Shown: positions 14,846 through 23,284, counted from the stretch's first letter. The stretch is DNA of 27,098 nt from JACCTH01 sp035281645 (GCA_035281645.1 DATEDN010000015.1:1-27098); one strand, 5' to 3'. Notes: generated by a model not told the origin, from the letters alone. Numbers and translations: made by a program.

Positions 14846-16265
14846 GCGGGGAGAATCGGCCCTTGACGACCGATCTTGGGGATGGGATGGTGTTTCGGCT
14901 CAAGAATCGATTTCGCGGGCCGAGTTAGAGGTTCATTTGCAATTCAAAGGATCCCTTCGTTCCCCCGGTGACCGTGGTCCCGGGATAAGAGTCTCGCTGG
15001 TGGTGGATGACTTCCACCTCGAGATCTTGCGCGGGTCCGACCTGATGGGCCGCTGGTATCTCGCCGACGTCGAGGTCAAGCGGGAGATCGCAGAGCGTTT
15101 CACCCTCTTCCTGGGTGATGACGAGATGGAATTCCTCGCCGACGATGCCCTGGTGTTTGCATATGAAGGCGTCACCCGGATGCAAGAGGGTTGGGTCAAC
15201 GCCAAAAAGCGCAAGCGCCGACATCGACGGGCCGCGGCCGACGCCGCCCGGCGCAAGGACGAAGCACCGATCGAGCCAGCGCCTGCGCCGGCGCCGGTGA
15301 AGGTTAAGGAGCCGACCCGCCCGCAAGCGACGAAGAAGGTCCCCACCTCCGATCTGGCCAAGAAATTGGCAGCGATCGCCTCGGCCGAAGCGGCCGCCAA
15401 CGACGAGTCGGAGAAGCGACGTCTGACATGGGCGGAGGCGGAAGCCCTGGAGCTGGCGGAGGCTGCCAAGAGCGAGCCACCCCCGCCGGCCAAGAAGCCG
15501 CGCAAGCGGGCGGCACCCAAAGAGGAGCCGGCGCCGTCGGGCCCGCTCTATACCGAGCCCTATTCTCCGCCACCCCCTCCTCGTACACCGCCTCGCGTCA
15601 AATCGGCGGCTACAGAGCCTCCCGCGGTCGCCCCCGCGGCCGCCGCTGAAGTTCCCAAGGAAGTGGCCGCTCCACGCCCGAAGCGAAAGCGACCTCCGAG
15701 GCCGTCGATCGAGCCCGAGCCGGTCGCGCCCGAGCCGGTCGCGCCACCGCCGATCCAGCCGCCGCCGATCGACGAGCCGCTCGTGGAGGAGCCCGAGTAT
15801 CCGGAGCCTTCCTGGATTGCACCCCCGCCCCCGGCGCGACTGGTGACAGTCGATCTTTCGGTCGAAGAGCCGTTGGTAATCGAAAGCCCTTTCGCAGGCA
15901 GTGAGGCTCAGGAGGCACCGGCCCCGCCCGAGATCGAAGACGAGGCGAGCGACGAACTCACCAAGCGCCGGCAGCGGCGAAAGAGTCGCCGAGAGACAGC
16001 CCCAGACGATCAGATCCAGCCGGATGAGGAAACGGAAACTCGCCAGATCACCAATATCGAAGCGGCCCGGGGAAAGGTGAAGGAGCCTAAGGGAGCCGGC
16101 CATCACCCCGCCGAGACCAACGTAGGTTTGCTCGCCAAGCTGCGACGGCCCCCCAAGGCCGACCAGGAGCACGTCCACACTTACGAGGAGTCGCGATCAG
16201 CCGGCGGGCTCACTCGCCGGGTTTGCGTCGAGTGCAATCACGTCTCGATCACGTCTGACGATTGA
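14811..16265 (+). CDS. Proline/lysine-rich disordered protein with a possible C-terminal zinc-binding motif
   Basis: A 484-aa protein from GTG 14811, overlapping the gcvP end by 35 bp; an AGGAGG lies 17 nt upstream, so the start is tentative. Residues about 40-130 form a compact beta-rich segment (VSLVVDDFHLEIL, GRWYLADVEVKREIAERFTLFLGDDEMEFLADD) that could be PH-like. A basic stretch KKRKRRHRR follows, then about 300 residues rich in Pro, Ala, Lys and Glu that should be disordered. This includes a 15-bp tandem duplication encoding PEPVA twice (15714-15743). The end carries HVHTYEES and RVCVECNHVS (C472, C475, H477), a possible zinc site. No signal peptide or membrane span is seen. I do not recognise a characterised family. 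It may be an adaptor protein; that is a guess. Confidence 0.75.
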   Translation: MPVHRLRITPRERGESALDDRSWGWDGVSAQESISRAELEVHLQFKGSLRSPGDRGPGIRVSLVVDDFHLEILRGSDLMGRWYLADVEVKREIAERFTLFLGDDEMEFLADDALVFAYEGVTRMQEGWVNAKKRKRRHRRAAADAARRKDEAPIEPAPAPAPVKVKEPTRPQATKKVPTSDLAKKLAAIASAEAAANDESEKRRLTWAEAEALELAEAAKSEPPPPAKKPRKRAAPKEEPAPSGPLYTEPYSPPPPPRTPPRVKSAATEPPAVAPAAAAEVPKEVAAPRPKRKRPPRPSIEPEPVAPEPVAPPPIQPPPIDEPLVEEPEYPEPSWIAPPPPARLVTVDLSVEEPLVIESPFAGSEAQEAPAPPEIEDEASDELTKRRQRRKSRRETAPDDQIQPDEETETRQITNIEAARGKVKEPKGAGHHPAETNVGLLAKLRRPPKADQEHVHTYEESRSAGGLTRRVCVECNHVSITSDD

Positions 16266-16271
16266 GCAAAC

Positions 16272-16311
16272 AAAAAACCCCGGATCTCCGAAAGGGGATC
16301 CGGGGTTTTTT
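16272..16311. terminator. Bidirectional intrinsic terminator
   Basis: AAAAAACCCCGGATC (16272-16286) is perfectly complementary to GATCCGGGGTTTTTT (16297-16311), with a short loop containing GAAA. It gives a GC stem and a T run on both strands. It sits between the convergent disordered-protein gene and histone-like gene and can end both transcripts. Confidence 0.92.
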
Positions 16312-16322
16312 GATTTTTTCGG

Positions 16323-16532
16323 CTAGCGCTTTTTGGCAGTCTTTCGGGCTGTGCTCTTGCGGGCCGTCTTCTTGGCTGGTGCCTTCTTCGCCGCAGCCTT
16401 GCGGGCTGGAGCCTTCTTGGCGGTTGCCTTCTTCGTGGTCTTCTTGGCGGCAGACTTCTTTGCCGTCGACTTCTTGGCAGGTGCCTTCTTAGCCGCGGCC
16501 TTCTTGCGAGGCGTAGCTTTCTTGGTTGCCAT
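16323..16532 (-). CDS. Histone-H1-like lysine/alanine-rich DNA-binding protein
   Basis: A 69-aa protein made almost only of Lys, Ala, Thr, Arg, Pro and Ser, as KKA, PAKK and ARK repeats. It resembles eukaryotic H1 tails and the basic tail of actinobacterial HU/HupB, but here with no HU core attached. Such proteins bind DNA non-specifically and compact the nucleoid. A strong AAGGAGGA (complement of 16536-16543) precedes the ATG, suggesting high expression. The gene is isolated, with its own 5' region of about 100 bp and a strong terminator. The repeats make it prone to slippage and length variation. Confidence 0.85.
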   Translation of the reverse strand: MATKKATPRKKAAAKKAPAKKSTAKKSAAKKTTKKATAKKAPARKAAAKKAPAKKTARKSTARKTAKKR

Positions 16533-16546
16533 TTGTCCTCCTTCGA

Positions 16547-16571
16547 GCGCACGAAAGTGTGCGCGTACGCG
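16547..16571 (-). promoter_or_regulatory. Hairpin and palindrome in the leader of the histone-like gene
   Basis: GCGCAC (16547-16552) pairs with GTGCGC (16559-16564), and it is adjoined by the perfect palindrome CGCGTACGCG (16562-16571). They lie just upstream of the ribosome binding site and could be an operator or an mRNA stem. No regulator can be named. Confidence 0.3.
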
Positions 16572-16632
16572 TTACATGAGGAATTCAATACAAAACATCA
16601 CTGTCGTGTTGCGATTTAGTTAAGGGCTTGAA

Positions 16633-17736
16633 TCACCAAGAGATGGCCATACGCACCATCGCTTGCAGATGGATCATGGCTTCTGTGTATGGGAGGCCCT
16701 CAATCCCTTCCGAGTAGAACAACACTCTTCGCGTCCATAGCCTGAACGCCACTTCCTGCCAGTCCCGAGACGAAGGGTCGAAGTCCCGCAACAGAACATC
16801 CAACACTGCAAGCCAGGTCGGCGTGTCGAGATCGTTGAGATCTTGATCGAAGTAGTGGCGGAGCAGTTCTTGCTGTTCGGGGGACCATGATTGGTAAGCG
16901 ATCGCGCGGGTGGCGTTCACGTCGTAAGCGACCCGCTGAACCGCGGCCGGCGCTTCTTCGGATGCGGCCGACTCCGCGAAGTGTTCAACCGCTCGGGGTG
17001 GGCTTGCCCCTCGGAGACGTTGCAGGGTATGGAGGCATTCGAGAAGCATCGTCCGTAGCTCCTCGAGGCTTCCGTAGAGTTGATGATCCTTCCCCTGGGG
17101 AGCGAAGGTCTCGTATATGGAGAGGCCAAGCGCCACGGAGCGGTGAGTTATGGCCGTATCAATTCCCCAATCGCTTTGGGCGGCCACTATGGGATCGCCC
17201 ATCAGCAGCGCCACGGCATCTCGCGCGAATGCCACCTCGCCAGACATGGGCTGTTCGATCCAGGGGAGAACCGAGTCGGACCAAAGCAGTCCGAAGCCCG
17301 GTCGGGTGACCATCCACGTAATCATCCCGTCGGTGGGAGACCTGGGGTAGAAGTGGCGAACGGCCTGAAAACCCTTGTCGAGGGCGAACTCGGCTCGCTG
17401 GATCCAGCCGCGGTCAAAAGACCTGATGTCAGCGTCGTAGAAATGGAGGCGCTGGTAGTCGGTTTCCTCGAGAAAGATGCGAAAGCCGGTGTTGATGGCG
17501 TCTCCCTTGCCAGGACGAAGGTTCCCGAGCCTCCGCTGAGGAACAAGCTTGATTCCATTGCTGCCCGCCACGAGCTCCGTGACCGCGGCATTGACGGCCT
17601 GATCGTCGCCGTGGATTCCGAGCACGAGAGCAACAGCCGGATGGGCCAGGGCCTCTTGCAGGGTGGCGGCCACGAGGTCTGGCGCCTCAGAGAGAAAAGG
17701 GACGGCTACGAGCGATGGAGCCGGAGCCGATGACAC
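16633..17736 (-). CDS. mgs: Mannosylglycerate synthase (GT78, single-step)
   Basis: A 367-aa GT-A-fold glycosyltransferase with GTG start and AGGG upstream. Recognised against the Rhodothermus marinus enzyme: RPGKGDAINT (74-83), the DxD-type HFYDADIRSF (D101, D103), VRHFYPRSPTDGMITWMVTR, PWIEQPMSGE, SDWGIDT (188-194), LSIYE, and the C-terminal FRLWTRRVL. The enzyme joins mannose from GDP-mannose to D-glycerate to give 2-O-alpha-mannosylglycerate, a compatible solute, in one step with retention of configuration. The divergent neighbour makes the GDP-mannose donor, which fits. No separate phosphatase gene of the two-step (MpgS/MpgP) route is nearby, also consistent. D-glycerate versus glucose-type specificity cannot be proven from sequence. 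Confidence 0.88.
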   Translation of the reverse strand: MSSAPAPSLVAVPFLSEAPDLVAATLQEALAHPAVALVLGIHGDDQAVNAAVTELVAGSNGIKLVPQRRLGNLRPGKGDAINTGFRIFLEETDYQRLHFYDADIRSFDRGWIQRAEFALDKGFQAVRHFYPRSPTDGMITWMVTRPGFGLLWSDSVLPWIEQPMSGEVAFARDAVALLMGDPIVAAQSDWGIDTAITHRSVALGLSIYETFAPQGKDHQLYGSLEELRTMLLECLHTLQRLRGASPPRAVEHFAESAASEEAPAAVQRVAYDVNATRAIAYQSWSPEQQELLRHYFDQDLNDLDTPTWLAVLDVLLRDFDPSSRDWQEVAFRLWTRRVLFYSEGIEGLPYTEAMIHLQAMVRMAISW

Positions 17737-17756
17737 GCCGCGATACCCTAACTTCG

Positions 17757-18791
17757 ATGTCGCTGCTCATCCCCGTCGTCCTTTCGGGCGGATCGGGGAC
17801 TCGCCTTTGGCCACTATCCCGCCGGCACCGGCCCAAGCAGTTTCAGAAGGTGATCGGCACCGGGACAATGCTGGCGCAGACCCTCGATCGTCTTTCTCAC
17901 CTGGAGACGGCACCCGTGATCGTCGCGAACGTCGACCAGGTACCTCATCTCCGCGGCGAACTCGGCGTCAACCGGTCGGTGACGATCGTCGCCGAGCCGG
18001 TAGGCCGAAATACGGCTCCAGCCGTTGCGGCCGCCGCCTTGTTGGCAAAGCCCGAGGACATCCTGGTGGTGATGCCGGCCGATCATCACATCAATCGTCC
18101 GACTGCATTTTTGGAGTCGCTCGAGCGGGCACTGGCGGCGGCCGCGACCGGTCATTTGGTGACCTTTGGGGTAGTGCCGTCCAAGCCCGAGACCGGCTAC
18201 GGCTACATCGTTCCCAAGTCCGGCGGCCTGGCCTCTGCGCTTTCTATTGAGCGCTTCGTCGAAAAACCGGGTCGCGAGGCGGCCACTTCGCTGATTGCCT
18301 CGGGTGCCCTCTGGAATAGCGGAATGTTTGTCTTCCCGGTTGGGGTCTTGCTTGAGGAGATGGAGCGACTGGCTCCAGAGGTGCTGACAGCTGTCCGGGC
18401 TGCGGTTGGTTCCGCCCAGGCGACCGAGTTCGGTTCCGTCCTCGGTCCCGAATTTGGCTCGGCTCCGGCGATTTCGATTGACACCGCAGTGATGGAACAG
18501 ACCATGCGGGCGGTGGTCGTGCCTCTGGCGGCGGAATGGAACGACATCGGATCGTGGGAGACGCTCTGGGAACTAGGCGATAAGGATCCGGATCAAAACG
18601 TGATCATCGGTTCCGCGGTTGCGGTTGATTCCCGGGGAAGCTACATCCGCTCCGATGGCCCGCTGGTGGCGGTCTCCGGAATCGAGGACCTCGTCGTAGT
18701 AGCGACGCCCGATGCGGTCCTGGTGACGCGCCGGCTGGCTGCTCAGGACGTCAAGAAATTGGTTGAGCGTCTCGGTGAGGATTACCTCTGA
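17757..18791 (+). CDS. manC: Mannose-1-phosphate guanylyltransferase
   Basis: A 344-aa nucleotidyltransferase starting MSLLIPVVLSGGSGTRLWPLSR, with the nucleotide-binding GGSGTRLWP at 11-19, KQFQKV next, then VMPADHHI, ERFVEKPG with the sugar-phosphate lysine, and NSGMFVFPVG. It makes GDP-mannose from mannose-1-phosphate and GTP. There is no C-terminal isomerase domain, so it is the short, monofunctional form. ATG 17730 has a better-spaced GGAG (17717-17720) but would overlap the divergent mgs start by 7 bp; 17757 fits family starts better. It provides the donor for the adjacent mannosylglycerate synthase and possibly for cell-envelope mannosylation. The cytochrome gene follows after 17 nt. 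Confidence 0.93.
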   Translation: MSLLIPVVLSGGSGTRLWPLSRRHRPKQFQKVIGTGTMLAQTLDRLSHLETAPVIVANVDQVPHLRGELGVNRSVTIVAEPVGRNTAPAVAAAALLAKPEDILVVMPADHHINRPTAFLESLERALAAAATGHLVTFGVVPSKPETGYGYIVPKSGGLASALSIERFVEKPGREAATSLIASGALWNSGMFVFPVGVLLEEMERLAPEVLTAVRAAVGSAQATEFGSVLGPEFGSAPAISIDTAVMEQTMRAVVVPLAAEWNDIGSWETLWELGDKDPDQNVIIGSAVAVDSRGSYIRSDGPLVAVSGIEDLVVVATPDAVLVTRRLAAQDVKKLVERLGEDYL

Positions 18792-18808
18792 TCCGAGCGG
18801 GTTGTTCC

Positions 18809-19093
18809 TTGATCCTCACGGCCTTCCTGCTGATGTCATGTAGCGACCGACCCCCAGCAGATGCTTCCGGTGCCGAGGTCTTCGAACAGATCTGCGCCAA
18901 CTGCCACGCCTCGGATTTGAGTGGGGGCATCGGACCTGCCCTCGGCGCCGGCTCCAATGCCGCGTCTCAGGATGATGCCTTCCTCGAGTTCACCATCACT
19001 CGGGGGCGCGGTCGCATGCCGTCTTTTCAAAACACGCTGAGTGAGGAGCAAATCGAGCGGGTGATCGATTTCATTCGGGACCAACAGCGATGA
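18809..19093 (+). CDS. Small c-type cytochrome lipoprotein
   Basis: A 94-aa protein with TTG start; an upstream CTG at 18788 is the only other in-frame option. A short hydrophobic leader LILTAFLLMSC ends in a lipobox-like cysteine, so it is probably secreted and lipid-anchored. The haem attachment site is CANCH, followed by the distal methionine in GRGRMPSF and a final helix EEQIERVIDFIRDQQ, typical of mono-haem class I cytochromes (cytochrome c oxidase cbb3/c551-like). It would carry electrons at the outer face of the membrane. The stop overlaps the menC start (ATGA), placing it in the menaquinone operon. The redox partner is not identifiable. Confidence 0.85.
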   Translation: MILTAFLLMSCSDRPPADASGAEVFEQICANCHASDLSGGIGPALGAGSNAASQDDAFLEFTITRGRGRMPSFQNTLSEEQIERVIDFIRDQQR

Positions 19094-20049
19094 CGGCTGT
19101 CCTCGAATCGCTCGACCTTTTTCCGATCTCTCTGCCCATGCGGCATCGCTTTCGACGGGTGGAGAGCCGGGATGCGGTACTCATCAAGGGACCGGAGGGT
19201 TGGGGGGAATTCTCTCCTTTCCCTGAGTATCCGCCCGAGGTCACGGCTCGATGGCTGGCCTCGGCGCTGGAAGGGGCTTGTTCTGTTTGGCCTTCACCCC
19301 GGCGCAGCCAAGTGCCGATCAACGTCACCGTTCCCGCCGTAGATCCGTCGACCGCATTTGAGATCGTTGTCACCTCGGGTTGCCGGACCGCCAAGGTCAA
19401 AGTGGCCGAGGCAGGCCAGCGCCCCGAGGATGATGTCGCCCGCGTGAAAGCTGTTCGAGAGGCCTTGGGACCGGACGGAAAGGTTCGCATCGACGTCAAT
19501 GCCGCCTGGACCCTGGACGAAGCCACCGAAGGCTTGCAACGTCTCGCTGGCTTCGACCTCGAATACGTCGAACAACCGGTCAGAACCATCGAAGAGATGA
19601 TCGAGCTCCGGCGAAGGCTCCCGATCCCAATCGCTGCGGATGAGGTGGTGCGCTCTGGCGCAGATCCCCTGGAAGTAGCCGAGCGGGGGGCAGCGGACAT
19701 CATCGTCGTCAAAGTTCAGCCCCTGGGGGGAGTGGCGAGGGCGTTGGACGTGGCCAGTCGAGCGGGCTTGCCAACGGTGGTCTCCTCCGCACTCGAGACG
19801 TCGGTTGGCCTCGCCGCCGGATTGGCGGCTGCCGCGGCTCTGCCCGAAATGATCTACGCCTGTGGCCTCGGCACGGCCTCGCTGTTTTACGACGATGTGG
19901 TGGCCGATCCGCTCCTCCCCGTCGGCGGTTTCCTGAACGTCCGACGACCCGAGCCCGATCCCGACCTTCTGGAAAAGCATGCGGCCACCGCCGAGGTCGG
20001 CGCGCTGATGCTGCAGAGGCTGCGATCGGCGGCGGAGTTGCTGGCGTGA
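19090..20049 (+). CDS. menC: o-Succinylbenzoate synthase
   Basis: A 319-aa enolase-superfamily protein. The capping domain is at 1-95, and the barrel carries the KxK pair K102/K104 (AKVKVAEAG), metal ligands D135 (RIDVNAAW), E161 (VEQP) and D184 (AADEV), and the second catalytic lysine K208 (VKVQPLGG). It dehydrates SHCHC to o-succinylbenzoate in menaquinone synthesis. Related N-succinyl amino acid racemases share these residues, but direct coupling to menD (GTGA overlap) settles the function. A predicted promoter was not found upstream, so it is probably read from manC or the cytochrome gene. Confidence 0.93.
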   Translation: MTAVLESLDLFPISLPMRHRFRRVESRDAVLIKGPEGWGEFSPFPEYPPEVTARWLASALEGACSVWPSPRRSQVPINVTVPAVDPSTAFEIVVTSGCRTAKVKVAEAGQRPEDDVARVKAVREALGPDGKVRIDVNAAWTLDEATEGLQRLAGFDLEYVEQPVRTIEEMIELRRRLPIPIAADEVVRSGADPLEVAERGAADIIVVKVQPLGGVARALDVASRAGLPTVVSSALETSVGLAAGLAAAAALPEMIYACGLGTASLFYDDVVADPLLPVGGFLNVRRPEPDPDLLEKHAATAEVGALMLQRLRSAAELLA

Positions 20050-21704
20050 GTGCGCCCAATCCATCGGTGGCGATGGCTCGGGTGTTCATCGACGAATTGG
20101 TTCGCAACGGCATCAGGGACCTGGCGCTAGCGCCGGGCTCACGGTCGGGCGCACTGGCCATGGCGGCCGCCGCCGATGAGAGGCTCCAACTGCACGTCTC
20201 CCTCGACGAGAGGTCGGCGGGTTTCTGGGCGGTCGGCTATGGCAAGGTCGGCAGATCGCCCGCTGTCGTGCTGACCACGTCTGGGACGGCCGTGGCCAAC
20301 CTGCTCCCGGCCGTGGTGGAAGCCGATCGCTCCCGCACGCCCCTGGTGGTGATAAGCGCAGACCGACCCGCCGAGGCTCGACAAAGCGGCGCCAACCAAA
20401 CGATCGATCAGATCAAGATCTTTGGCGAACGGGTTCGGTTTTTTGCCGATGTGCCGGCCGCTGCCGATGTTCCGGGGGAGCCATCCGGGTGGCGGTCGCT
20501 GGTTTGCCAGGCGATAGAAGCGGCTCTTACCGGGCCGGTCCACCTCAACCTCGGATTCCGCGAGCCCCTGGTTCCAGCAACCGACGACGGCCGAACTATC
20601 GCCGAGCCCTATCGGGGCGATCTTGGTGGCCGCAGTGATGGTCGGGCTTGGACTCGGATCCAGCACAGCGAGAAGGCTGCTCGCGAGCTCCGGGTGAGCG
20701 GGCGCACGCTGGTGGTGGCCGGTCCCGGAGCCGATTCCGACCTCGTCCATGCTGCGATCGATCTGGGAATGGTGGTCGTCGCCGAGGGGCATAGCGGGTG
20801 TCGATTTCCGGGAACAGTGAGCACCGCCCACCACCTTCTCGGTTCCGAGACGCTGAGCGCGGCTCTCATGCCGGAGCTGCTGGTGGCTCTTGGAACTCCG
20901 GGACTCTCTCGATCCCTCGCCACGCTCCTAACGAGGGTCGAAACCATCGTCGCCGGCCCAGGTTGGTTTGACCCGGGCCGCAGAGCTGCCCAGATGATGG
21001 AGATAGGGGAGTGGGTACCAGCTGGGTTGGACGAAGGCTGGGCGGGTTCATGGCAAAAGGCGGAGGCAACCGCTCGCCAGGTCATCGACCAGGTGCTGGA
21101 CAGCTTTCCCGACATCACCGAGCCACGTGCAGCCCGCGACGCGGTGGGGGCGATTCCCGACGGTGGAGTGATGGCCGTCGGGTCTTCGATGCCGGTTCGA
21201 GATGTGGATTGGTTTGCCTCCCCCCGTACCGGCCTGGACTTCGTGAGCAATCGGGGTGCCTCGGGTATCGATGGTTTCATCTCGCTGGCCGCCGGCGCCG
21301 CCGCAGTGAGGAAACCCGTCTTGGGATTGGTGGGCGATATTTCTTTTTTGCACGACACCAATGGACTTCTCATCAAGCCCACCCCCGACCTGGTTCTGGT
21401 CCTCGTCAACAACGGTGGCGGTGGGATCTTCTCGTTCCTACCGCAAGCCAACTACCCCGAGCATTTCGAGCGGATCTTCGGGACACCGAGCGGGGTTGAT
21501 TTCAGTGGACTCAGCCAAGCGTTGGGAGCGGTGCACACACTGGTCGAACGCCCAGAACAACTTCAGCGAACGATCAGGGACCGATTGGCCGCGAGTGGCA
21601 TCTCGATTGTCGAAGTCCGCACCGATCGGGCCCGCAACGTGGAGGTCCATCGACAGATAACGGACGAGGTGACCAGGGCCGTCGAATCTCTATTCGAGAG
21701 CTGA
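20046..21704 (+). CDS. menD: SEPHCHC synthase (2-succinyl-5-enolpyruvyl-6-hydroxy-3-cyclohexene-1-carboxylate synthase)
   Basis: A 552-aa thiamine-diphosphate enzyme, GTG start. The N-terminal Pyr domain has LAPGSRSGALAMA and DERSAGFWAVG with the ThDP-activating Glu, then TTSGTAVANLLPAVVEA and SADRP...SGANQTIDQ. The C-terminal PP domain has NRGASGIDGFISLAAG, GDISFLHDTNGLL and NNGGGGIFSFLPQ, the Mg/ThDP motif. It joins isochorismate with the succinyl-semialdehyde unit from 2-oxoglutarate, the first committed menaquinone step. Its end overlaps the convergent menF end by 15 bp, and menF supplies its substrate. Confidence 0.97.
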   Translation: MSAPNPSVAMARVFIDELVRNGIRDLALAPGSRSGALAMAAAADERLQLHVSLDERSAGFWAVGYGKVGRSPAVVLTTSGTAVANLLPAVVEADRSRTPLVVISADRPAEARQSGANQTIDQIKIFGERVRFFADVPAAADVPGEPSGWRSLVCQAIEAALTGPVHLNLGFREPLVPATDDGRTIAEPYRGDLGGRSDGRAWTRIQHSEKAARELRVSGRTLVVAGPGADSDLVHAAIDLGMVVVAEGHSGCRFPGTVSTAHHLLGSETLSAALMPELLVALGTPGLSRSLATLLTRVETIVAGPGWFDPGRRAAQMMEIGEWVPAGLDEGWAGSWQKAEATARQVIDQVLDSFPDITEPRAARDAVGAIPDGGVMAVGSSMPVRDVDWFASPRTGLDFVSNRGASGIDGFISLAAGAAAVRKPVLGLVGDISFLHDTNGLLIKPTPDLVLVLVNNGGGGIFSFLPQANYPEHFERIFGTPSGVDFSGLSQALGAVHTLVERPEQLQRTIRDRLAASGISIVEVRTDRARNVEVHRQITDEVTRAVESLFES

Positions 21705-22799
21705 GAGCATCGCTGCCAGCTTGAGGCGGGTCTCTTCCAGTTCTTCCTCGGGCACCGAGCCAGCCACAATTCCATTGCCGGCGAAAAGGCGGGCGCGGGC
21801 GCCGGTCAGCTCGGCGCAGCGCAGCGCGATCGCGAATTCCCCGTCACCGTCCGCTCGGAAGAATCCGATAGGCCCGGCGTAGCGATTCCGTTCCATACTT
21901 TCCAACGAGGAGATGACTTCAAGGGCTTCCGCGGTCGGAACCCCGCCCACTGCCGGGGTGGGATGGAGAGCACTAACCAGGTCGAGGACGTGGAGGTTTT
22001 CGTCGAGCCGACCGCTGAACGGGGTTGCCAAATGTTGCACGTTGTCCAGGCGCAGCAGTTCGGGCTCGAGCGGTGATGACAAGTCAGAGCAATAAGAGGA
22101 AAGAACCTGGCGCACCGAATCGGCCGCCAGCCGATGTTCGACCCTGGTTTTTTCCGACGTCGCCAGTTCCTTGGCCAAGAGGGCGTCGGTTTCGGGACTG
22201 TCCCCACGGGCCGCAGTACCGGCGAGAGTCACTGCCGAGATCTGGCGCCCGCTCTTTCTGATGAGGAGTTCGGGGGAGGCACCAACGAGGCCTTCGATGA
22301 GGAAGAGGAAACATTCGGGAAATCGGAGGTGAAGTCTTTGCAGCACCCGATAGGGATCAAACGGCTCCTTCGACCAGAGTGCATGATCCCGTGCCAGCAC
22401 AACTTTCTTCACTACCGCGGTCTCGATCAAGCCGATCACAGCTCCCACTGCTTCCAGCCAGAGATGGTCGGGAAGCGACGAGCCGGCGAAGCGGGGGCGA
22501 TCATGCCGGCGGGCCTCAAGGGGAGGGCGGGACAGATCGACAGCCCGTCCCATCGTCTTGAGGTCGTCGCCGACGAGCTCGACGACCGTCTCGGGCACCA
22601 CCAAAACCGATTGCGGAGCCCTCTCTTCGAAGGCGAAGCTGGCGAAGACCACCGGATGCTGGATTGCCTCGGCGCGTCGAAACCGATCGGGACCAACGCC
22701 GGGATCAACGACCTCTTTATCACCGAATCCAGCCAGGCTGGTAGTCGGTGACGACCACCAGGTATGAGGGCGGTGGGCGAGAAGCTGGGTTGGGGTCAT
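21690..22799 (-). CDS. menF: Isochorismate synthase
   Basis: A 369-aa chorismate-utilising enzyme. The C-terminal catalytic core is clear: VVKKVVLARD, GASPELLIRKSG, TLAGTAARG, LRLDNVQHLATPFSG, LHPTPAVGGVPTAEA, RYAGPIGFF, GDGEFAIALRCAEL and LFAGNGIVAGSVPEEELEET. It converts chorismate to isochorismate for MenD. EntC/DhbC siderophore enzymes share the fold, but the position opposite menC-menD and the absence of siderophore genes favour menaquinone. The ATG overlaps the stop of the MerR-like gene (TCAT at 22796-22799 on the plus strand), so the two are likely cotranscribed. It converges with menD with a 15-bp overlap. Confidence 0.94.
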   Translation of the reverse strand: MTPTQLLAHRPHTWWSSPTTSLAGFGDKEVVDPGVGPDRFRRAEAIQHPVVFASFAFEERAPQSVLVVPETVVELVGDDLKTMGRAVDLSRPPLEARRHDRPRFAGSSLPDHLWLEAVGAVIGLIETAVVKKVVLARDHALWSKEPFDPYRVLQRLHLRFPECFLFLIEGLVGASPELLIRKSGRQISAVTLAGTAARGDSPETDALLAKELATSEKTRVEHRLAADSVRQVLSSYCSDLSSPLEPELLRLDNVQHLATPFSGRLDENLHVLDLVSALHPTPAVGGVPTAEALEVISSLESMERNRYAGPIGFFRADGDGEFAIALRCAELTGARARLFAGNGIVAGSVPEEELEETRLKLAAMLSALE

Positions 22800-23284
22800 T
22801 GCTCGAGGCGCTGCCTCGCACCTTCGAGCACCAGCGATCGAAAGTGATGGTCGACTATCCGTCCCGTCGCCGGGAGCATGGCTGAGAAAGCCTCGACCAA
22901 ACGCTGAGCGGCCTCCTCGTCGCTTCCGGCGTTTGCTTCCACTGAGTCCCGCACGAAGCGCACAAAGAGGTTGATCGCCTGATCGACGACCGGTTGCATG
23001 GCCGCATCCATCTTGCGGGCGAGATCGAGCAATTCGCCTAATGGCAGTCCAGCCTCGACGAGAGACATGCCTGCCTTGATCGGCTCGACATCGTCCGGAT
23101 CGAAGCGAGGATCGGGATCAGAGGTGACCGGCTTGAGGAATCCCTCCCGTACCACCACCTCGAGGAGGGTGGGGGGGAGTTTGGTGCGAACAGCCAACTC
23201 GTCGAGGGTGAGCAGGTCAGTGGACGGATGCAGAGCTTCGAGCAGGGCTCGATCCCAGGGATCTAGTCGGCGAGGGCCGCTCAC
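22796..23284 (-). CDS. MerR-like helix-turn-helix protein
   Basis: A 162-aa protein with GTG start and GGGA upstream. The first 75 residues look like a diverged MerR DNA-binding domain: LTLDELAVRTKLPPTLLEVVVREGFLKPV (helix-turn-helix and wing), then FDPDDVEPIKAGMSLVEAGLPLGELLDLAR, the usual second motif. The rest is helical (MDAAMQPVVDQAINLFVRFVRD) with no metal-binding cysteines. It sits between murI and menF in a leftward operon. A regulator of menF or an adjacent gene is possible; the target and effector cannot be read from sequence. Confidence 0.7.
   Translation of the reverse strand: MSGPRRLDPWDRALLEALHPSTDLLTLDELAVRTKLPPTLLEVVVREGFLKPVTSDPDPRFDPDDVEPIKAGMSLVEAGLPLGELLDLARKMDAAMQPVVDQAINLFVRFVRDSVEANAGSDEEAAQRLVEAFSAMLPATGRIVDHHFRSLVLEGARQRLEQ

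Noticed and set aside
15700..15790. Short tandem repeats in GC-rich DNA, considered as a repeat array
   Set aside because: Only two 15-bp units plus codon-level Pro repeats inside a coding frame; not a CRISPR or intergenic repeat.
22134..22751. 205-residue plus-strand frame
   Set aside because: Antisense to menF, which carries the full isochorismate synthase motif set.
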